From: Nocardia aurea
Lineage (GTDB): Bacteria; Actinomycetota; Actinomycetes; Mycobacteriales; Mycobacteriaceae
NCBI RefSeq assembly: GCF_003123685.1
Contig: NZ_QCYJ01000099.1
Location: 153,109 to 217,108, forward strand
Direction of reading: 5' to 3'
DNA: 64,000 nt
Shown: one piece after another, positions 26,329 through 35,580 of the stretch
Layout: each line of letters starts with the position of its first letter
Position numbering within the stretch: the first letter of the stretch is position 1
Translations under genes and position numbers: made by a program
The notes under the pieces: generated by a model
Told to the model about the DNA's origin: nothing
Seen by the model: the letters and a program-made list of their open reading frames with translations, nothing else
The model's database searches: none

Positions 26329-26910
26329 ATGAATTCGGTGACAGCGGGAATCGCCGAGATCGTCGGCGGGATCGAAGCATGCGACGACCTGGAACGCGCT
26401 CATATCGCGACGACACTGTCGTGGATGGCCGCTACCGACGACGTGTTCCGCCGCGTGAAACCGGCGGTTCCGCCCCGGCATCTGGTGTCCTACGTCGTCC
26501 TGGTCGACCCGGACGCCGGGGCGGTCTTCCTGGGCAGCCACCTGCTCGCGGGGCTGTGGCTGCCCACGGGTGGCCATGTCGATCCCGGCGAGCTGCCGCT
26601 CGCCGCGGCGCGGCGCGAGACGTTCGAGGAACTGGGTATCGAGGCCGATTTCGACGTCGTCAGCACGGATCCGCTGTTCCTCACCGTCACGACCACGATC
26701 GGGCCGAGCGGCGGGCACGAGGATGTCAGCTTCTGGTACGTCATCCGTGGCGACCGCACCCGCGAATACGCGCTGGACCCACGTGAATTCGGCGAAGGCC
26801 GGTGGTTCGATATCGAAGAACTCGCCCACCTCGAATCCGACCCGCACATGTCCCGTTTCCTCGCCAAACTCGACTCGGCCATCGGGGGCCGACCGACCGG
26901 CACCGGGTAG
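26329..26910 (+). CDS. Nudix hydrolase
   Basis: The 193-residue protein has a perfect Nudix box, GGHVDPGELPLAAAR followed by RETFEELGI, near residues 84-107. The flanking strands (VSYVVLVDPDAGAVFLGSH) and FWYVIRGD match the family used for NTP or nucleoside-diphosphate derivatives. An N-terminal 45-residue helical extension precedes the domain. ATG 26329 follows the SpoU stop by 40 bases, suggesting co-transcription. The substrate cannot be read from sequence. Confidence 0.93.
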   Translation: MNSVTAGIAEIVGGIEACDDLERAHIATTLSWMAATDDVFRRVKPAVPPRHLVSYVVLVDPDAGAVFLGSHLLAGLWLPTGGHVDPGELPLAAARRETFEELGIEADFDVVSTDPLFLTVTTTIGPSGGHEDVSFWYVIRGDRTREYALDPREFGEGRWFDIEELAHLESDPHMSRFLAKLDSAIGGRPTGTG

Positions 26911-26980
26911 GACGCCGTCGCGGGGGCGACGGGGGTAGATTGCGAGTGTCGTGGTCCCGCAGGAGAATCGAGGGCACATC

Positions 26981-27265
26981 ATGACCGATCCGCAACTGCT
27001 GGACGTACGCCGCGCGGGCATCCTCGCCCAGGTGACGGAATTACGCCGCGCGCTGGCGGAATTGACCGAGGACTACCGTGCCCTGCCCGCGTCGGGACTA
27101 CTGCTCGACACCGAGGGTATCGGCGCACTCATCACTCCCGCGTACTGCGTGGCGGGCACACGTGAGGTCTTCGAGGAGGCGACGATCGAACTCGACGCCG
27201 CCATCGACGCACTCGACCGCGCCGGTACCTACACCTCTCGGCTGCGCCTGGCGGTATTCGACTGA
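26981..27265 (+). CDS. Small hypothetical protein
   Basis: The 94-residue product is acidic and mainly helical, without Cys-rich or membrane segments. ATG 26981 is preceded by CGAGGG at 7 bases. It follows the Nudix gene by 70 bases in the same direction. I do not recognise the family; codon use (G/C in third positions) supports it as a true gene. Confidence 0.6.
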   Translation: MTDPQLLDVRRAGILAQVTELRRALAELTEDYRALPASGLLLDTEGIGALITPAYCVAGTREVFEEATIELDAAIDALDRAGTYTSRLRLAVFD

Positions 27266-27366
27266 CCTGGGAGTTCAGGCCGACCCGCCATGTAGCGAAG
27301 ACGACGGAAACGACTCGCCGCCGCGACCCGTTCGGGCACGCGGCGGCGAGGGTGGAACTCTCCGGC

Positions 27367-28071
27367 TCAGAAGGTCCGGAATCCGCTGCCGACGCCACCG
27401 GTGGCGTTGACGGCGGCCAGGATGATGTCGATCGGCGCGAAGAACGCGGGCGAATGGATCGGGTTCGCCGCCGTCGCGCAGGGCAGGTCGAAGCCGATCC
27501 CGGCCAGGCCGGTGAGCCTGCCCTGGTTCATGCCGACCAGCTTGTCACCCACGGTGACCGGACCGCCCGAATCACCTGGCTTGGAGCACGCCTGGTTGAT
27601 GGTGACCGACTCGTCCAGGGTGCCCCAGACGACGCCGCAGCCCGGACCGCTGGTGCGGCCGTTGGAGCACACCGTCGTTCCCGGACCCGGCTGTCCGCCG
27701 ATGCCGTTGATGGTGGTGGCGCCGACGACCCGCGCCGGGGTGACCTTCGCCGGGTCGAATTGCAGAACCGCGTAATCCAGACCCTCCCCGTTGTCGGAGT
27801 ACGCCACGACACCGACCGCGCCCGCCTCCATCGCGCCCTCCGAGGCCAGCCGCGCACCGGTGGGCGCGCAGTGACCCGCGGTCAGCCCGACGAGCCGATT
27901 GGCGTTGTCGTAGCCGATGGCGGTCAGCGAGCACGCCGAGTTGTTGTCGAAGACGAGGCCCGAACTGCCGCCGAGGACCACACTCCCCGGCGCGGCCTGC
28001 GCCATACCCGCCACGACGGCACCGACACTCGCGATGACGGCAACAACGGCCGCCACCCCTCTGAATCTCAC
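27367..28071 (-). CDS. Secreted S1-type serine protease
   Basis: The GTG at 28071 follows GAAGGAGA by 9 bases and starts a signal peptide (VRFRGVAAVVAVIASVG, cleavage near AQA). The mature enzyme shows a trypsin-like triad: His in LTAGHCAPTG, Asp in GLDYAVLQF and Ser in KPGDSGGPV, with three Cys pairs in expected places (SACSL/GHC, CSNGR/GPGC, QACSK/LPC). Length and order fit the short actinobacterial S1 proteases without a long propeptide. The longer frame to 28164 lacks a signal. Role: extracellular protein turnover, substrate unknown. Confidence 0.9.
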   Translation of the reverse strand: MRFRGVAAVVAVIASVGAVVAGMAQAAPGSVVLGGSSGLVFDNNSACSLTAIGYDNANRLVGLTAGHCAPTGARLASEGAMEAGAVGVVAYSDNGEGLDYAVLQFDPAKVTPARVVGATTINGIGGQPGPGTTVCSNGRTSGPGCGVVWGTLDESVTINQACSKPGDSGGPVTVGDKLVGMNQGRLTGLAGIGFDLPCATAANPIHSPAFFAPIDIILAAVNATGGVGSGFRTF

Positions 28072-28246
28072 AGCAGTTACTCTCCTTCTCCAAGAATCCG
28101 GGCCGACACCCGGATTCGCCCGGGTGTGACCGCACCACACCTCGCGGCAGTATTCCCCCACCAACCCCGCACGAAATGTACTACCGCGCTGGACGATTGG
28201 CCATTCTTTCGCGGATCCGACCGCGCGGACTGCGGTATCACGACAT

Positions 28247-29371
28247 CTAGTTCAGGTACGAGGTGTCGTTGACCAGGCGCACCGACGAACCGCCGTCCGG
28301 ATAGAACTCCGCGATCGACAACGATGCCAGGTCCAGGTGCAGCCGGTACAGCAGCGACGGCCCGACCCCCAGCGCCAGTTGCAGCAGGGTCTTGATCGGC
28401 GTCACATGGCTGACCGTGACCACGTTCTGTCCCGGATACAGGGCGACCAGGTCGCGGCGAACCGATTCGATCCGCTCGCGCACCCGGTCGAAACTCTCGC
28501 CGCCGGGCGGTGCGACCGCGGTGTCACCGAGCCAGCGGGCGTGCAGTTCGGGGTCGCGCTGCGCGGCCTCGGCGAAGGTGAGGCCGTCCCACTCGCCGAA
28601 ATCGGTTTCGATCAGACCGTCGAGCACCCGCACCGGTGCGCCGAGCGCGGCGCCCGCCGCCTCGGCGGTCTCCCTGGCGCGATCCAGCGGCGAACTGACG
28701 ACGGCGGCGATATCGCCCCTGGTCGCGAGCATCTTGGCGGCCCGTGCGGCCTGTTCGCGGCCGAGTTCGGTCAGCGGCGGATTGCCGCGCCCGGAATATC
28801 GGCGTTCCACGGACAGAGCGGTCTGGCCGTGCCGCAGCAGCAGCAACCGGGTGGGGCGGCCGACGGCGCCGGTCCAGCCGGGTGAGGACGGGACGGCGGC
28901 CTGCGCGGGCTTGCGCTCCTCGGTGGGCGCCGACAGGGCTCCGCGCACCTCGTCGACCACGCTCGCGTCGTCCATGGCCTCGTTGGCGAGCCGGTCGGCG
29001 TGGGAGTTCTCGGCGCGTGGGATCCAGGTGAAACTCACCCGATCGAAGGCCGCGACCAGTCTGCGCGCACGGTCGGCCAGCGGAATCATGGACGCGTGCT
29101 TGATCTTCCAGCGTCCCGACATCTGTTCGACGACGAGTTTGGAGTCCATGCGCACCTCGACCACGCGCGCGCCCAGTTCGGTCGCGGCCTCCAGGCCCGC
29201 GATCAGCCCCCGGTACTCCGCGACATTGTTGGTCGCGACGCCGATGAATTCGCGGCGCTCGGCGAGGACCCGCGCGTGGTCGTCGGCGAAGACCACCGCG
29301 CCGTAGCCCGCGGGTCCCGGATTGCCGCGCGACCCTCCGTCCGCCTCGACGATCACGTGTTCGTTGCTCAC
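28247..29371 (-). CDS. Bifunctional RNase HI / acid phosphatase
   Basis: Ortholog in layout of M. tuberculosis Rv2228c, whose RNase HI domain removes RNA from RNA-DNA hybrids and whose C-terminal half is a histidine phosphatase with alpha-ribazole phosphatase activity. N-terminal domain: VEADGGSRGNPGPAGYG, NNVAEYRGLIAGLE, VRMDSKLVVEQMSG and ENSHADRLANEA supply the four acidic residues. C-terminal domain from about residue 175: LLLRHGQTALS, the catalytic RHG. GTG 29371 has GAGGAG 10 bases upstream and starts exactly at the RNase H domain. It sits with zinc-ribbon and Nif3 genes as in mycobacteria. Confidence 0.95.
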   Translation of the reverse strand: MSNEHVIVEADGGSRGNPGPAGYGAVVFADDHARVLAERREFIGVATNNVAEYRGLIAGLEAATELGARVVEVRMDSKLVVEQMSGRWKIKHASMIPLADRARRLVAAFDRVSFTWIPRAENSHADRLANEAMDDASVVDEVRGALSAPTEERKPAQAAVPSSPGWTGAVGRPTRLLLLRHGQTALSVERRYSGRGNPPLTELGREQAARAAKMLATRGDIAAVVSSPLDRARETAEAAGAALGAPVRVLDGLIETDFGEWDGLTFAEAAQRDPELHARWLGDTAVAPPGGESFDRVRERIESVRRDLVALYPGQNVVTVSHVTPIKTLLQLALGVGPSLLYRLHLDLASLSIAEFYPDGGSSVRLVNDTSYLN

Positions 29372-29602
29372 TACCCGAACTCCTCGCTCATGACGGACGC
29401 CGACGCCGAGCCGCTTCGACCGGTACCGGCCGGAACGCTCGCACACCCGGTCGGCCACGATCTCACGCTAGCCGCCCACTCCTACAGGCAGCCCGTTTCG
29501 ACCGGACCGGGACGTTTCCGTGCGAAGTGTGCTTACCACCACACGCTCAGCGCCTGTCATCCGCCATGCCCGAAGCCCGGGCGGCGATGGGATCAGAGCA
29601 GG

Positions 29603-30340
29603 TCACAGACCCGATTCCTTGGTGCGAACGAGAATCGCACCGCATTCCGAGCAGCGGACCACCACATCGGGCGCGGTCTTGGCGATCCGCGCGATCTCAC
29701 CGCGGTCGAGTTCGATGCGGCACGCGCCGCAGCGCCTGGCCTGGAGCAGCGCGGCGCCCGCACCCTGCTGGGCGCGCTGCTTGTCGTAGACGGTCAGCAG
29801 TTCGCCGGGAAAGAGCTGGATCAGATCCGCCCGGTCCTTCTCGCACCGCTGCTGGGCCACATCGAGATCGGCCAGGGCCTCGTCCCGCTGGCGTTGCGCA
29901 TCGGCCAATTCCTCCTCGGTCTTGCTGAGACGGGCGCCCGCGTGATCGTGATCGGCGGCGGAGGCCTCGCGCCGCTCCATCACCTCGAGCAGTTCGTCCT
30001 CCAGGACCGAACGCCGCCGTTCCAGGCTGCCCAGCTCGTGTTGGAGTTCCGAAAGCTGTTTGGCGTTCACGGTTCCGGCGCTCAGCATGCCGCGATCGCG
30101 ATCCTCGCGCTTGCGCACCGCCTCGACCTCGCCCTCGAGCTTCTTGATGTCGCGATCGAGATCGTCCAGCTGGATCTCCACCGCCACGGCGGCGTCCTTG
30201 TGCGCATTGCGCTCCGCCTCCAACCGGGCGACCTCCTGCTGCTCGGGCAGCACGTTGCGACGATGCGCGATCCGCGTCGACTCGGCGTCGACAGCGGCGA
30301 GGCGGAGCAGCTTGGCCTGGATCGATGATTCGACATTCAA
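29603..30340 (-). CDS. Coiled-coil protein with C4 zinc ribbon
   Basis: The 245-residue protein matches Rv2229c in length and neighbours. An almost continuous coiled coil (residues about 20-175) with LSELQHELGSLERRR and RLEAERN repeats is followed by a four-Cys zinc ribbon: RRCGACRIEL and VRCSECGAIL. TTG at 30340 is chosen because GGAG lies 10 bases upstream and the homologous N-terminus starts there (LNVESSIQAKLL). The frame extends 333 bases upstream into Arg-rich nonsense. A tie to RNA polymerase or DNA is suggested by the zinc ribbon but not proven. Confidence 0.9.
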   Translation of the reverse strand: MNVESSIQAKLLRLAAVDAESTRIAHRRNVLPEQQEVARLEAERNAHKDAAVAVEIQLDDLDRDIKKLEGEVEAVRKREDRDRGMLSAGTVNAKQLSELQHELGSLERRRSVLEDELLEVMERREASAADHDHAGARLSKTEEELADAQRQRDEALADLDVAQQRCEKDRADLIQLFPGELLTVYDKQRAQQGAGAALLQARRCGACRIELDRGEIARIAKTAPDVVVRCSECGAILVRTKESGL

Positions 30341-30482
30341 CGCGGGGAAGCTCCTGAACGCTATGGGAACGGTGGAAGTACCCGAACCGCCCCTCGGGCG
30401 TCGAATACCGGTGCTCAACCGTACCCCGGCGTCGGCGCGATCGGACGCGAGGCCGGTGACCGGCCCCACCCCCGAGGCCCCA

Positions 30483-31124
30483 CTACCCCGCCGCGCGGGT
30501 CTTGATGGCGTCGCGGGAGATGAACACGTCGTACTCACCCGGTGTCGAGATGACCGCGTTGCCGTAGGCGGAGCGGACGAACGGCTCGGTGTACCACTTG
30601 CCCTCGCGCATATCGGCGAAGAAATCCTTGTCGTCCCCGTTGACGAAGAACTGGTTCTGGGTGGTCGCCACACCGTCGAGACGCTGACCGTAGAGCCGGG
30701 TGACCTGGTATCCGGAGTGGAATCCGAGCGCGTTCACCCACGGCTCCAATTCCACGATATTGGCCTGGAGCACCCACAGATCGCCCTGGACCCGGTAGGT
30801 CTCCTTGCGCTCGTCATGGTTCTCGTCACCGTAGAGGGTGAGTTCGACTTCCAGCTGATGTTCCTGCCCGGCAACCTCTTTCACGACGACGTGGGCGGCC
30901 TTGATCTCGCCGCTCAATCCGAGATATGTCTGCATCAGGGTCGCTATCCAGAGCAGGCCCACGGCGGCGACGAGTAGGACCAACCCACCCGCACCCCGTC
31001 CGAGCAGCACACGCGGCCCCACTTTGCGCACCATTACCAACGCCGAGACGATCAGCGCCACTGCGATCAGGATGAGCAGGATCAGGCCGACCTGCACGAA
31101 CCCGAAGTCCACCGGGTAGTTCAT
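30483..31124 (-). CDS. Membrane-anchored protein of unknown function
   Basis: The 213-residue product has two N-terminal membrane helices (FVQVGLILLILIAVALIVSALV and GGLVLLVAAVGLLWIATL) and a soluble C-terminal domain of about 140 residues with HQLEVELTLYG and an aromatic, acidic tail (NGDDKDFFADM). Similar proteins are often labelled cation/multidrug efflux pump, with little support. ATG 31124 begins the conserved part. The gene is inserted, with the HD-domain gene, between nif3 and the zinc-ribbon gene, which are contiguous in M. tuberculosis. Confidence 0.7.
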   Translation of the reverse strand: MNYPVDFGFVQVGLILLILIAVALIVSALVMVRKVGPRVLLGRGAGGLVLLVAAVGLLWIATLMQTYLGLSGEIKAAHVVVKEVAGQEHQLEVELTLYGDENHDERKETYRVQGDLWVLQANIVELEPWVNALGFHSGYQVTRLYGQRLDGVATTQNQFFVNGDDKDFFADMREGKWYTEPFVRSAYGNAVISTPGEYDVFISRDAIKTRAAG

Positions 31125-31220
31125 GCGGTAGTTGTACCCGGTCCGGGGATTTCGATTCGGGTGAACATCGCGACACACCGACAACACGCGCAAATAGGAC
31201 AGAGGTTGGGGCGCGCGGGT

Positions 31221-31787
31221 CTAGAACTTCACCATCGGCGCCGGGTGCAGCGGATGACGCAGCGCGCCCGCGGTCGCCAGTTTCACCAGTTTCCAATGGA
31301 ATCCGGAACTGGGATAGGCGCGGCGCACCGCGCGGTAGTCGCGCGCCGACAGACCGAAGCGCACGGTGCCACTCGTGAAATCCACGGTGTCGGCCTTGCG
31401 GAACAGTTCCACCGGCGACAGCGGCCCGGCCGCGGCGCGCAGTTTGTGGTGATCGTCGATCATGGTCGTCACCAGCGGTATTCGGGTCTCGTCGCCGGTG
31501 TCGCGCAACCAACGCTCGGCACGTTCGACGGACGGCGGCAGATAGTCCCAGGTGCCGTCACTCCAGATACCGAGATCGTGGAAGGCGGCGGCCACCACGA
31601 ATTCCGGCAGCGCGCTCGGCAGTTCCGCCTCGCCGCCGCCCGCGCGCAGATGCAGCAGGTCGGCGACCTGCACGACGCGGATGGCGTGATTCAGATAGCC
31701 GCGGTAGTCACCGCCGAGCGCGGGAGCCCAGGTCTCGAGAATGTCGGCGATCCCGGTCGCCGCGCCGTCGTTCACCGTGAGATCCAT
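31221..31787 (-). CDS. HD-domain phosphohydrolase
   Basis: The 188-residue protein has the HD-domain metal set: His in YLNHAIRVV, HD in AAAFHDLGIW (near residue 75) and a later DDHHK, with a KADTVDF acidic helix. This matches the small HD/cyanamide-hydratase-like group, which hydrolyses phosphate esters or nitrile-type substrates; the real substrate is unknown. Start 31787 is chosen because the upstream 23 codons look nonhomologous and an AAGGGA lies about 11 bases before it. Part of the minus-strand run from nif3 to the RNase H gene. Confidence 0.82.
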   Translation of the reverse strand: MDLTVNDGAATGIADILETWAPALGGDYRGYLNHAIRVVQVADLLHLRAGGGEAELPSALPEFVVAAAFHDLGIWSDGTWDYLPPSVERAERWLRDTGDETRIPLVTTMIDDHHKLRAAAGPLSPVELFRKADTVDFTSGTVRFGLSARDYRAVRRAYPSSGFHWKLVKLATAGALRHPLHPAPMVKF

Positions 31788-31881
31788 CCAGAACAGTCCC
31801 TTCGTGCGGCGATCCGACCCGCACATATCCTCGGCGCGAACCGCCGGATGCGCCATTCGAATCGCCGGTGCGCCGGGAGCT

Positions 31882-33006
31882 TCACTCGGCGCCGGTCACC
31901 GTCCACGGGTCGGTGCGCAGGTTCGAGACGTGGGTTTCCAGCGCGGGGAACGCGCGGCGCACGATATCGGCGGCCTGGGCACACCACGGGAATTCCGTGG
32001 CCCAGTGGGCGGCGTCGACCAGCGCGGGACCGCCGGCGCGCAGATGTTCGTCGGCCGGATGATGACGCAGATCGGAGGTGACATAGGCGTCGACCCCGAG
32101 CCGCGCCACCTTCCCGAGATAGGAATCGCCCGCACCGCCGCAGACGGCGACGTTCTCGATCATCCGATCCGGATCGCCCGCGGCACGGACACCCCAGACG
32201 GTCTGCGGGAGCGCGGCGCGCACCCGGGCGGTGAAGGCGCGCAGTGTCTGCGGCTGTGGCAGGACGCCGACCCGGCCGATGCCGACACCGGAGGGGAACG
32301 GCGCGCGCTCGGTGACGTGATAGGCGGGTTCCTCGTACGGGTGGGCGGCGCGCAGCGCGGTGAGCAGCGCGCCGCGGGCCGCGGGCGGCGCGATGACCTC
32401 GATCCGGTCCTCGTCCACGCGCTGGAGTTCACCGATGCTGCCGATGGCGGGATTCGCGCCGGTCATCGGACGGAACTGGCCGACGCTGGGCACGTGTACC
32501 GCGCAGTCGTGGTAGTTGCCCGACCCGCCCGCGCCCGCGGCGAACAACGCCGCGAGCACCGCCTCGGTATGGGTGCGCGGAACCTGTACCACCCAGCTGT
32601 CGACGGCGGCTGTGGGTTTCGGGTCGAGTACCCCGGTGACAGTGAGACCGAGCGCGTTCGCGAGCGCGTCGGAGACGCCGGGCGCGGCGGAATCGGCGTT
32701 GGTGTGCGCGGAGAACAGCGCGCACCCCGACCGGATCAGCCGGTGCACCAGCGCGCCCTTCGGGGTGTCGGCCGCCACCGTGTCGACGCCGCGCAGCAGC
32801 AGCGGGTGGTGCACGATCAGCGCCTGCGCGCGCTCGCCGATCGCCGCGTCCACCACGTCCGCGGTGGCGTCGACGGCGAACAGGACCCGGCTCACCTCGT
32901 CGGAGGGATCACCGCAGACCAGCCCGACCGAATCCCACGATTCCGCCAGTTTCGGCGGGTAGGCCGCGTCCAGCACCCCGATGAGTTCCGCCAGCGTCGT
33001 CACCAT
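31882..33006 (-). CDS. Nif3-like dinuclear metal center protein
   Basis: The 374-residue protein is the Rv2230c/Nif3 family: ESWDSVGLVCGDP at the start, VHHPLLLRGV with two metal His, LFSAHTNADSA, and near the C-terminus VAVCGGAGDS and SDLRHHPADEHL with further ligands. A PII-like insert occupies the middle (residues about 130-235, RTHTEAVLAAL). GTP cyclohydrolase I type 2 is the usual automatic name, but the biochemical function is unsettled. It heads the run leading to the zinc-ribbon and RNase HI genes. Confidence 0.93.
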   Translation of the reverse strand: MVTTLAELIGVLDAAYPPKLAESWDSVGLVCGDPSDEVSRVLFAVDATADVVDAAIGERAQALIVHHPLLLRGVDTVAADTPKGALVHRLIRSGCALFSAHTNADSAAPGVSDALANALGLTVTGVLDPKPTAAVDSWVVQVPRTHTEAVLAALFAAGAGGSGNYHDCAVHVPSVGQFRPMTGANPAIGSIGELQRVDEDRIEVIAPPAARGALLTALRAAHPYEEPAYHVTERAPFPSGVGIGRVGVLPQPQTLRAFTARVRAALPQTVWGVRAAGDPDRMIENVAVCGGAGDSYLGKVARLGVDAYVTSDLRHHPADEHLRAGGPALVDAAHWATEFPWCAQAADIVRRAFPALETHVSNLRTDPWTVTGAE

Positions 33007-33124
33007 CAGCCTCTCCCTGTTCCGGACTCACACCTGTCGATTCGCCGTCGGCGGCGTCGGCCCGCACCCGCGCCCCGGACATTCAGAGGTCCGTACACCG
33101 CGACCTCCGACGACCGCGCGGCTG

Positions 33125-34162
33125 TCACAGACCCGCCCGCTCGATCGCCTCGACCAGGCGATCCACCTCGGCCGCCCCGCGCACCGCGACCCGCAGGTGA
33201 TTCGGGCCGAGGCCGGGAAAAGTATCCGCGCGGCGGACCGCGACGCCCAGGTCGGCGAGGTGTTTGCGCAGCAGTTCGCCGTCCGGCGCCCGCAGCAGCA
33301 GGAAAGGACCGTGCGCGGGGGTGTGCACGTCGACGCCGAGCGCGGTCAGCCGCCCGATCATCGCGGCACGCTCCCGCGCGATCACGGCAGCCCGCTGCTG
33401 GGCCCAGGCGACGGCGTCGGGTGCGGCGGTCGCGGTGATCGCCTCCAGTTGCAGACTGCCGAGGGGCCAATGCGGGCGGCCGTGGCCGAGTCGAGCCAGG
33501 ACCTCGGGCGCGCCGAGGAAATATCCGCAACGCAGGCCCGCGAGCGCCCAGGTCTTGGTGAGGCTGCGCAGCACGAGCACGTCCTGGGTGGCGTCGGCGG
33601 CCAAGGACTCCGGTTCGCCGACCACGGCGTCGGTGAACGCTTCGTCGACCACGACGAGTCGGCCGGGGCGGCGCAGGGCGCGCAGGGTGTCGGCGGGATG
33701 CAGCACCGAGGTGGGGTTGGTCGGATTACCGAGGACCACCATGTCGGCGTCGGCGGGGACGGCGGCCGGATCCAGGGTGTAGGGCGGTTCGAGGACGACC
33801 CGCGTCACCGGGACGTCCGCCTCGCGCAGCGCCAGCTCCGGTTCGGTGAACGACGGGTGGATCACCGCGGCCAGTCGCGGCGTGAGCCGGGGCAGCATCG
33901 CGAACCCCTCGGCCGCGCCCGCGAGCAGCAGGACCTCCTCCGGAGCGCGACCGTGCCTGGCGGCCACCGCCGCGCGCGCGGCGGATTCCGCGTCGGCGCT
34001 CGGGTAGCGGCCGAGATCGGTCAGGCAGGCCGCCAGCCGCTCGCGCAACCACCGTGGCGGGGCGCTGCCCTGCACGTTCACCGCGAAATCGAGCAGTCCG
34101 GGACGTGCGTCCACATCGCCGTGGTGGCGTAGTTTCGCATGATCGACCGGGTCCGATGGCAC
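33125..34162 (-). CDS. CobC-like PLP-dependent aminotransferase (threonine-phosphate decarboxylase type)
   Basis: Matches Rv2231c, annotated CobC. The 345-residue fold-type I enzyme has LDFAVNVQGSAPPRWL at the start, the GAAEGFAMLPRL phosphate-binding segment, VVLGNPTNPTSVLH, DEAFTDAV (Asp contacting PLP) and the PLP lysine in RSLTKTWALAGLRCGYFLG. In cobalamin synthesis CobC/CobD makes aminopropanol phosphate; a histidinol-phosphate aminotransferase-like role is an alternative. GTG 34162 starts the homologous region; the frame continues 588 bases upstream across ptpA without homology. cobD lies 1.4 kb away. Confidence 0.88.
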   Translation of the reverse strand: MPSDPVDHAKLRHHGDVDARPGLLDFAVNVQGSAPPRWLRERLAACLTDLGRYPSADAESAARAAVAARHGRAPEEVLLLAGAAEGFAMLPRLTPRLAAVIHPSFTEPELALREADVPVTRVVLEPPYTLDPAAVPADADMVVLGNPTNPTSVLHPADTLRALRRPGRLVVVDEAFTDAVVGEPESLAADATQDVLVLRSLTKTWALAGLRCGYFLGAPEVLARLGHGRPHWPLGSLQLEAITATAAPDAVAWAQQRAAVIARERAAMIGRLTALGVDVHTPAHGPFLLLRAPDGELLRKHLADLGVAVRRADTFPGLGPNHLRVAVRGAAEVDRLVEAIERAGL

Positions 34163-34206
34163 GATCCAACACCCTACGTGGCGGCCTCGTGGCGTCACCG
34201 GCCAGA

Positions 34207-34710
34207 ATGGTTGTCGTGGGTGAGCTGCACATATCGTTCGTCTGTACCGGCAACATCTGCCGTTCGCCGATGGCGGAGAAGATATTCGCGCACCATCTGA
34301 GCGAAGAGGGTCTGACCGATCGGGTGCGGGTGAGCAGTGCGGGCACCGGCGGTTGGCACGTCGGAGACGACGCCGACCCGCGCACCACCTCGACGCTGCG
34401 CCGATACGGCTATCCGATCGGGCACGCCGCGGCACTGCTCGGCCCCGACCATCGCGACGCGGATCTGCTGATCGCCATGGACCGCGGCCACGAACGCGCG
34501 CTGGCCGAGGCCGGAGTGCCCTCGGATCGGCGCCGACTCCTGCGCAGTTTCGACCCGGACGCCGACGGACCCGACGTTCCCGACCCGTACTACGGCGACA
34601 CCTCCGATTTCGAGCTCGTCCGCGAGCAGATCGAAGCGGCCATGCCCGGTCTGTTGGAGTGGACCCACACCGCACTCGGCGACGCGGCCCCCGACGGACG
34701 ACGACGCTGA
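34207..34710 (+). CDS. ptpA: Low-molecular-weight protein tyrosine phosphatase
   Basis: The 167-residue protein shows the P-loop FVCTGNICRSP (nucleophile Cys 13, Arg 19), the GTGGWHVG segment and the general-acid loop DPYYGD, all as in M. tuberculosis PtpA (Rv2234), a secreted phosphatase that blocks phagosome maturation. Whether this one is exported is unknown, as PtpA has no signal peptide either. A GTG 9 bases downstream is an alternative start. No PtkA-like kinase gene lies beside it, in contrast to M. tuberculosis. It is read divergently from cobC with 44 bases between and overlaps the SURF1 start by one base. Confidence 0.93.
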   Translation: MVVVGELHISFVCTGNICRSPMAEKIFAHHLSEEGLTDRVRVSSAGTGGWHVGDDADPRTTSTLRRYGYPIGHAAALLGPDHRDADLLIAMDRGHERALAEAGVPSDRRRLLRSFDPDADGPDVPDPYYGDTSDFELVREQIEAAMPGLLEWTHTALGDAAPDGRRR

Positions 34711-35573
34711 TGCGCAGAATCACCTTCCTGCTCCGGCCGAGCTGGGTCATCCTGGCCGCGCTCGTGGTCGCGTTCGCCTACCTGTGTTTCACGGTGCTCG
34801 CGCCGTGGCAGCTCGGCAAGAACACCTCGACCTCGCATCGCAATCAGCTGATCGCCGATTCGGTGCGGGCGGATCCGGTCGATATCACCACCATGCTCGA
34901 CGACGCCGGCGGCGCCGAATGGCGTCGGGTCACCGCGACCGGCAGTTTCGTCCCGAATTCGACGGTGCTGGTCCGGCTGCGCCACCTCGACGGCGCGCCC
35001 GGTTATTCGGTGCTGAGTGCCTTCGCGTTGACCGACGGGCGCGTACTGCTGGTGGATCGCGGCCTCGTCGCGGGTGTGGACGGCGGTTCGCGGCCACCGG
35101 CGATTCCGGATCCGCCCGCCGGGTCGCAGCGTGTCGAAGGCCGCGTCCGAGCGTCCGAAGGTGTCACGCCGGGGCGGGAACCGGTGACCGAGGACGGTTT
35201 CCGGCAGGTGTACTCGATCGACACCACCCAGGAGGCCGGGGTGATCGGCCTGCCGCTGACCCCGGTCCCGGCCGGCGATCGCGGCGGCTATCTCCAGCTC
35301 TCGCAGGATCAGCCCGGCGCGTTCTCCCCCACGCCGCTGCCGCAACTCGACGCCGGACCGTATCTGTCCTACGGGTTGCAATGGCTCGCGTTCGGCATCA
35401 TGGCGCCCCTCGGCCTCGGCTACTTCGTGTACGCGGAGATCAGGGAGCGGCGCAAGGACAAGTCCGCCGCCGAACCGGTCGCCACCGGGCCGACCGCCAC
35501 CGAACCGCTCGAACCCGAATCGGTGGCGCCGCGGGATCGCCTGGCCGATCGTTACGGGCGCACCAGGTCCTGA
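34710..35573 (+). CDS. SURF1 family cytochrome oxidase assembly protein
   Basis: The 287-residue protein has two membrane helices, one at the N-terminus (WVILAALVVAFAYLCFTVL) followed by the signature APWQLGKN, and one near residue 225 (LQWLAFGIMAPLGLGYFVYA), with an external domain between carrying GYSVLSAFALTDGRVLLVDRG. SURF1 proteins help haem a insertion in aa3 oxidase. Rv2235 is the counterpart next to ptpA. The C-terminal 50 residues are Pro/Ala/Glu rich and probably disordered. ATG overlaps the ptpA stop. Confidence 0.92.
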   Translation: MRRITFLLRPSWVILAALVVAFAYLCFTVLAPWQLGKNTSTSHRNQLIADSVRADPVDITTMLDDAGGAEWRRVTATGSFVPNSTVLVRLRHLDGAPGYSVLSAFALTDGRVLLVDRGLVAGVDGGSRPPAIPDPPAGSQRVEGRVRASEGVTPGREPVTEDGFRQVYSIDTTQEAGVIGLPLTPVPAGDRGGYLQLSQDQPGAFSPTPLPQLDAGPYLSYGLQWLAFGIMAPLGLGYFVYAEIRERRKDKSAAEPVATGPTATEPLEPESVAPRDRLADRYGRTRS

Positions 35574-35580
35574 CGGCGGT

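Noticed and set aside
33006..34054. Cobalamin riboswitch near cobC/cobD
   Set aside because: I looked for the conserved B12-box pattern upstream of both genes and saw none.
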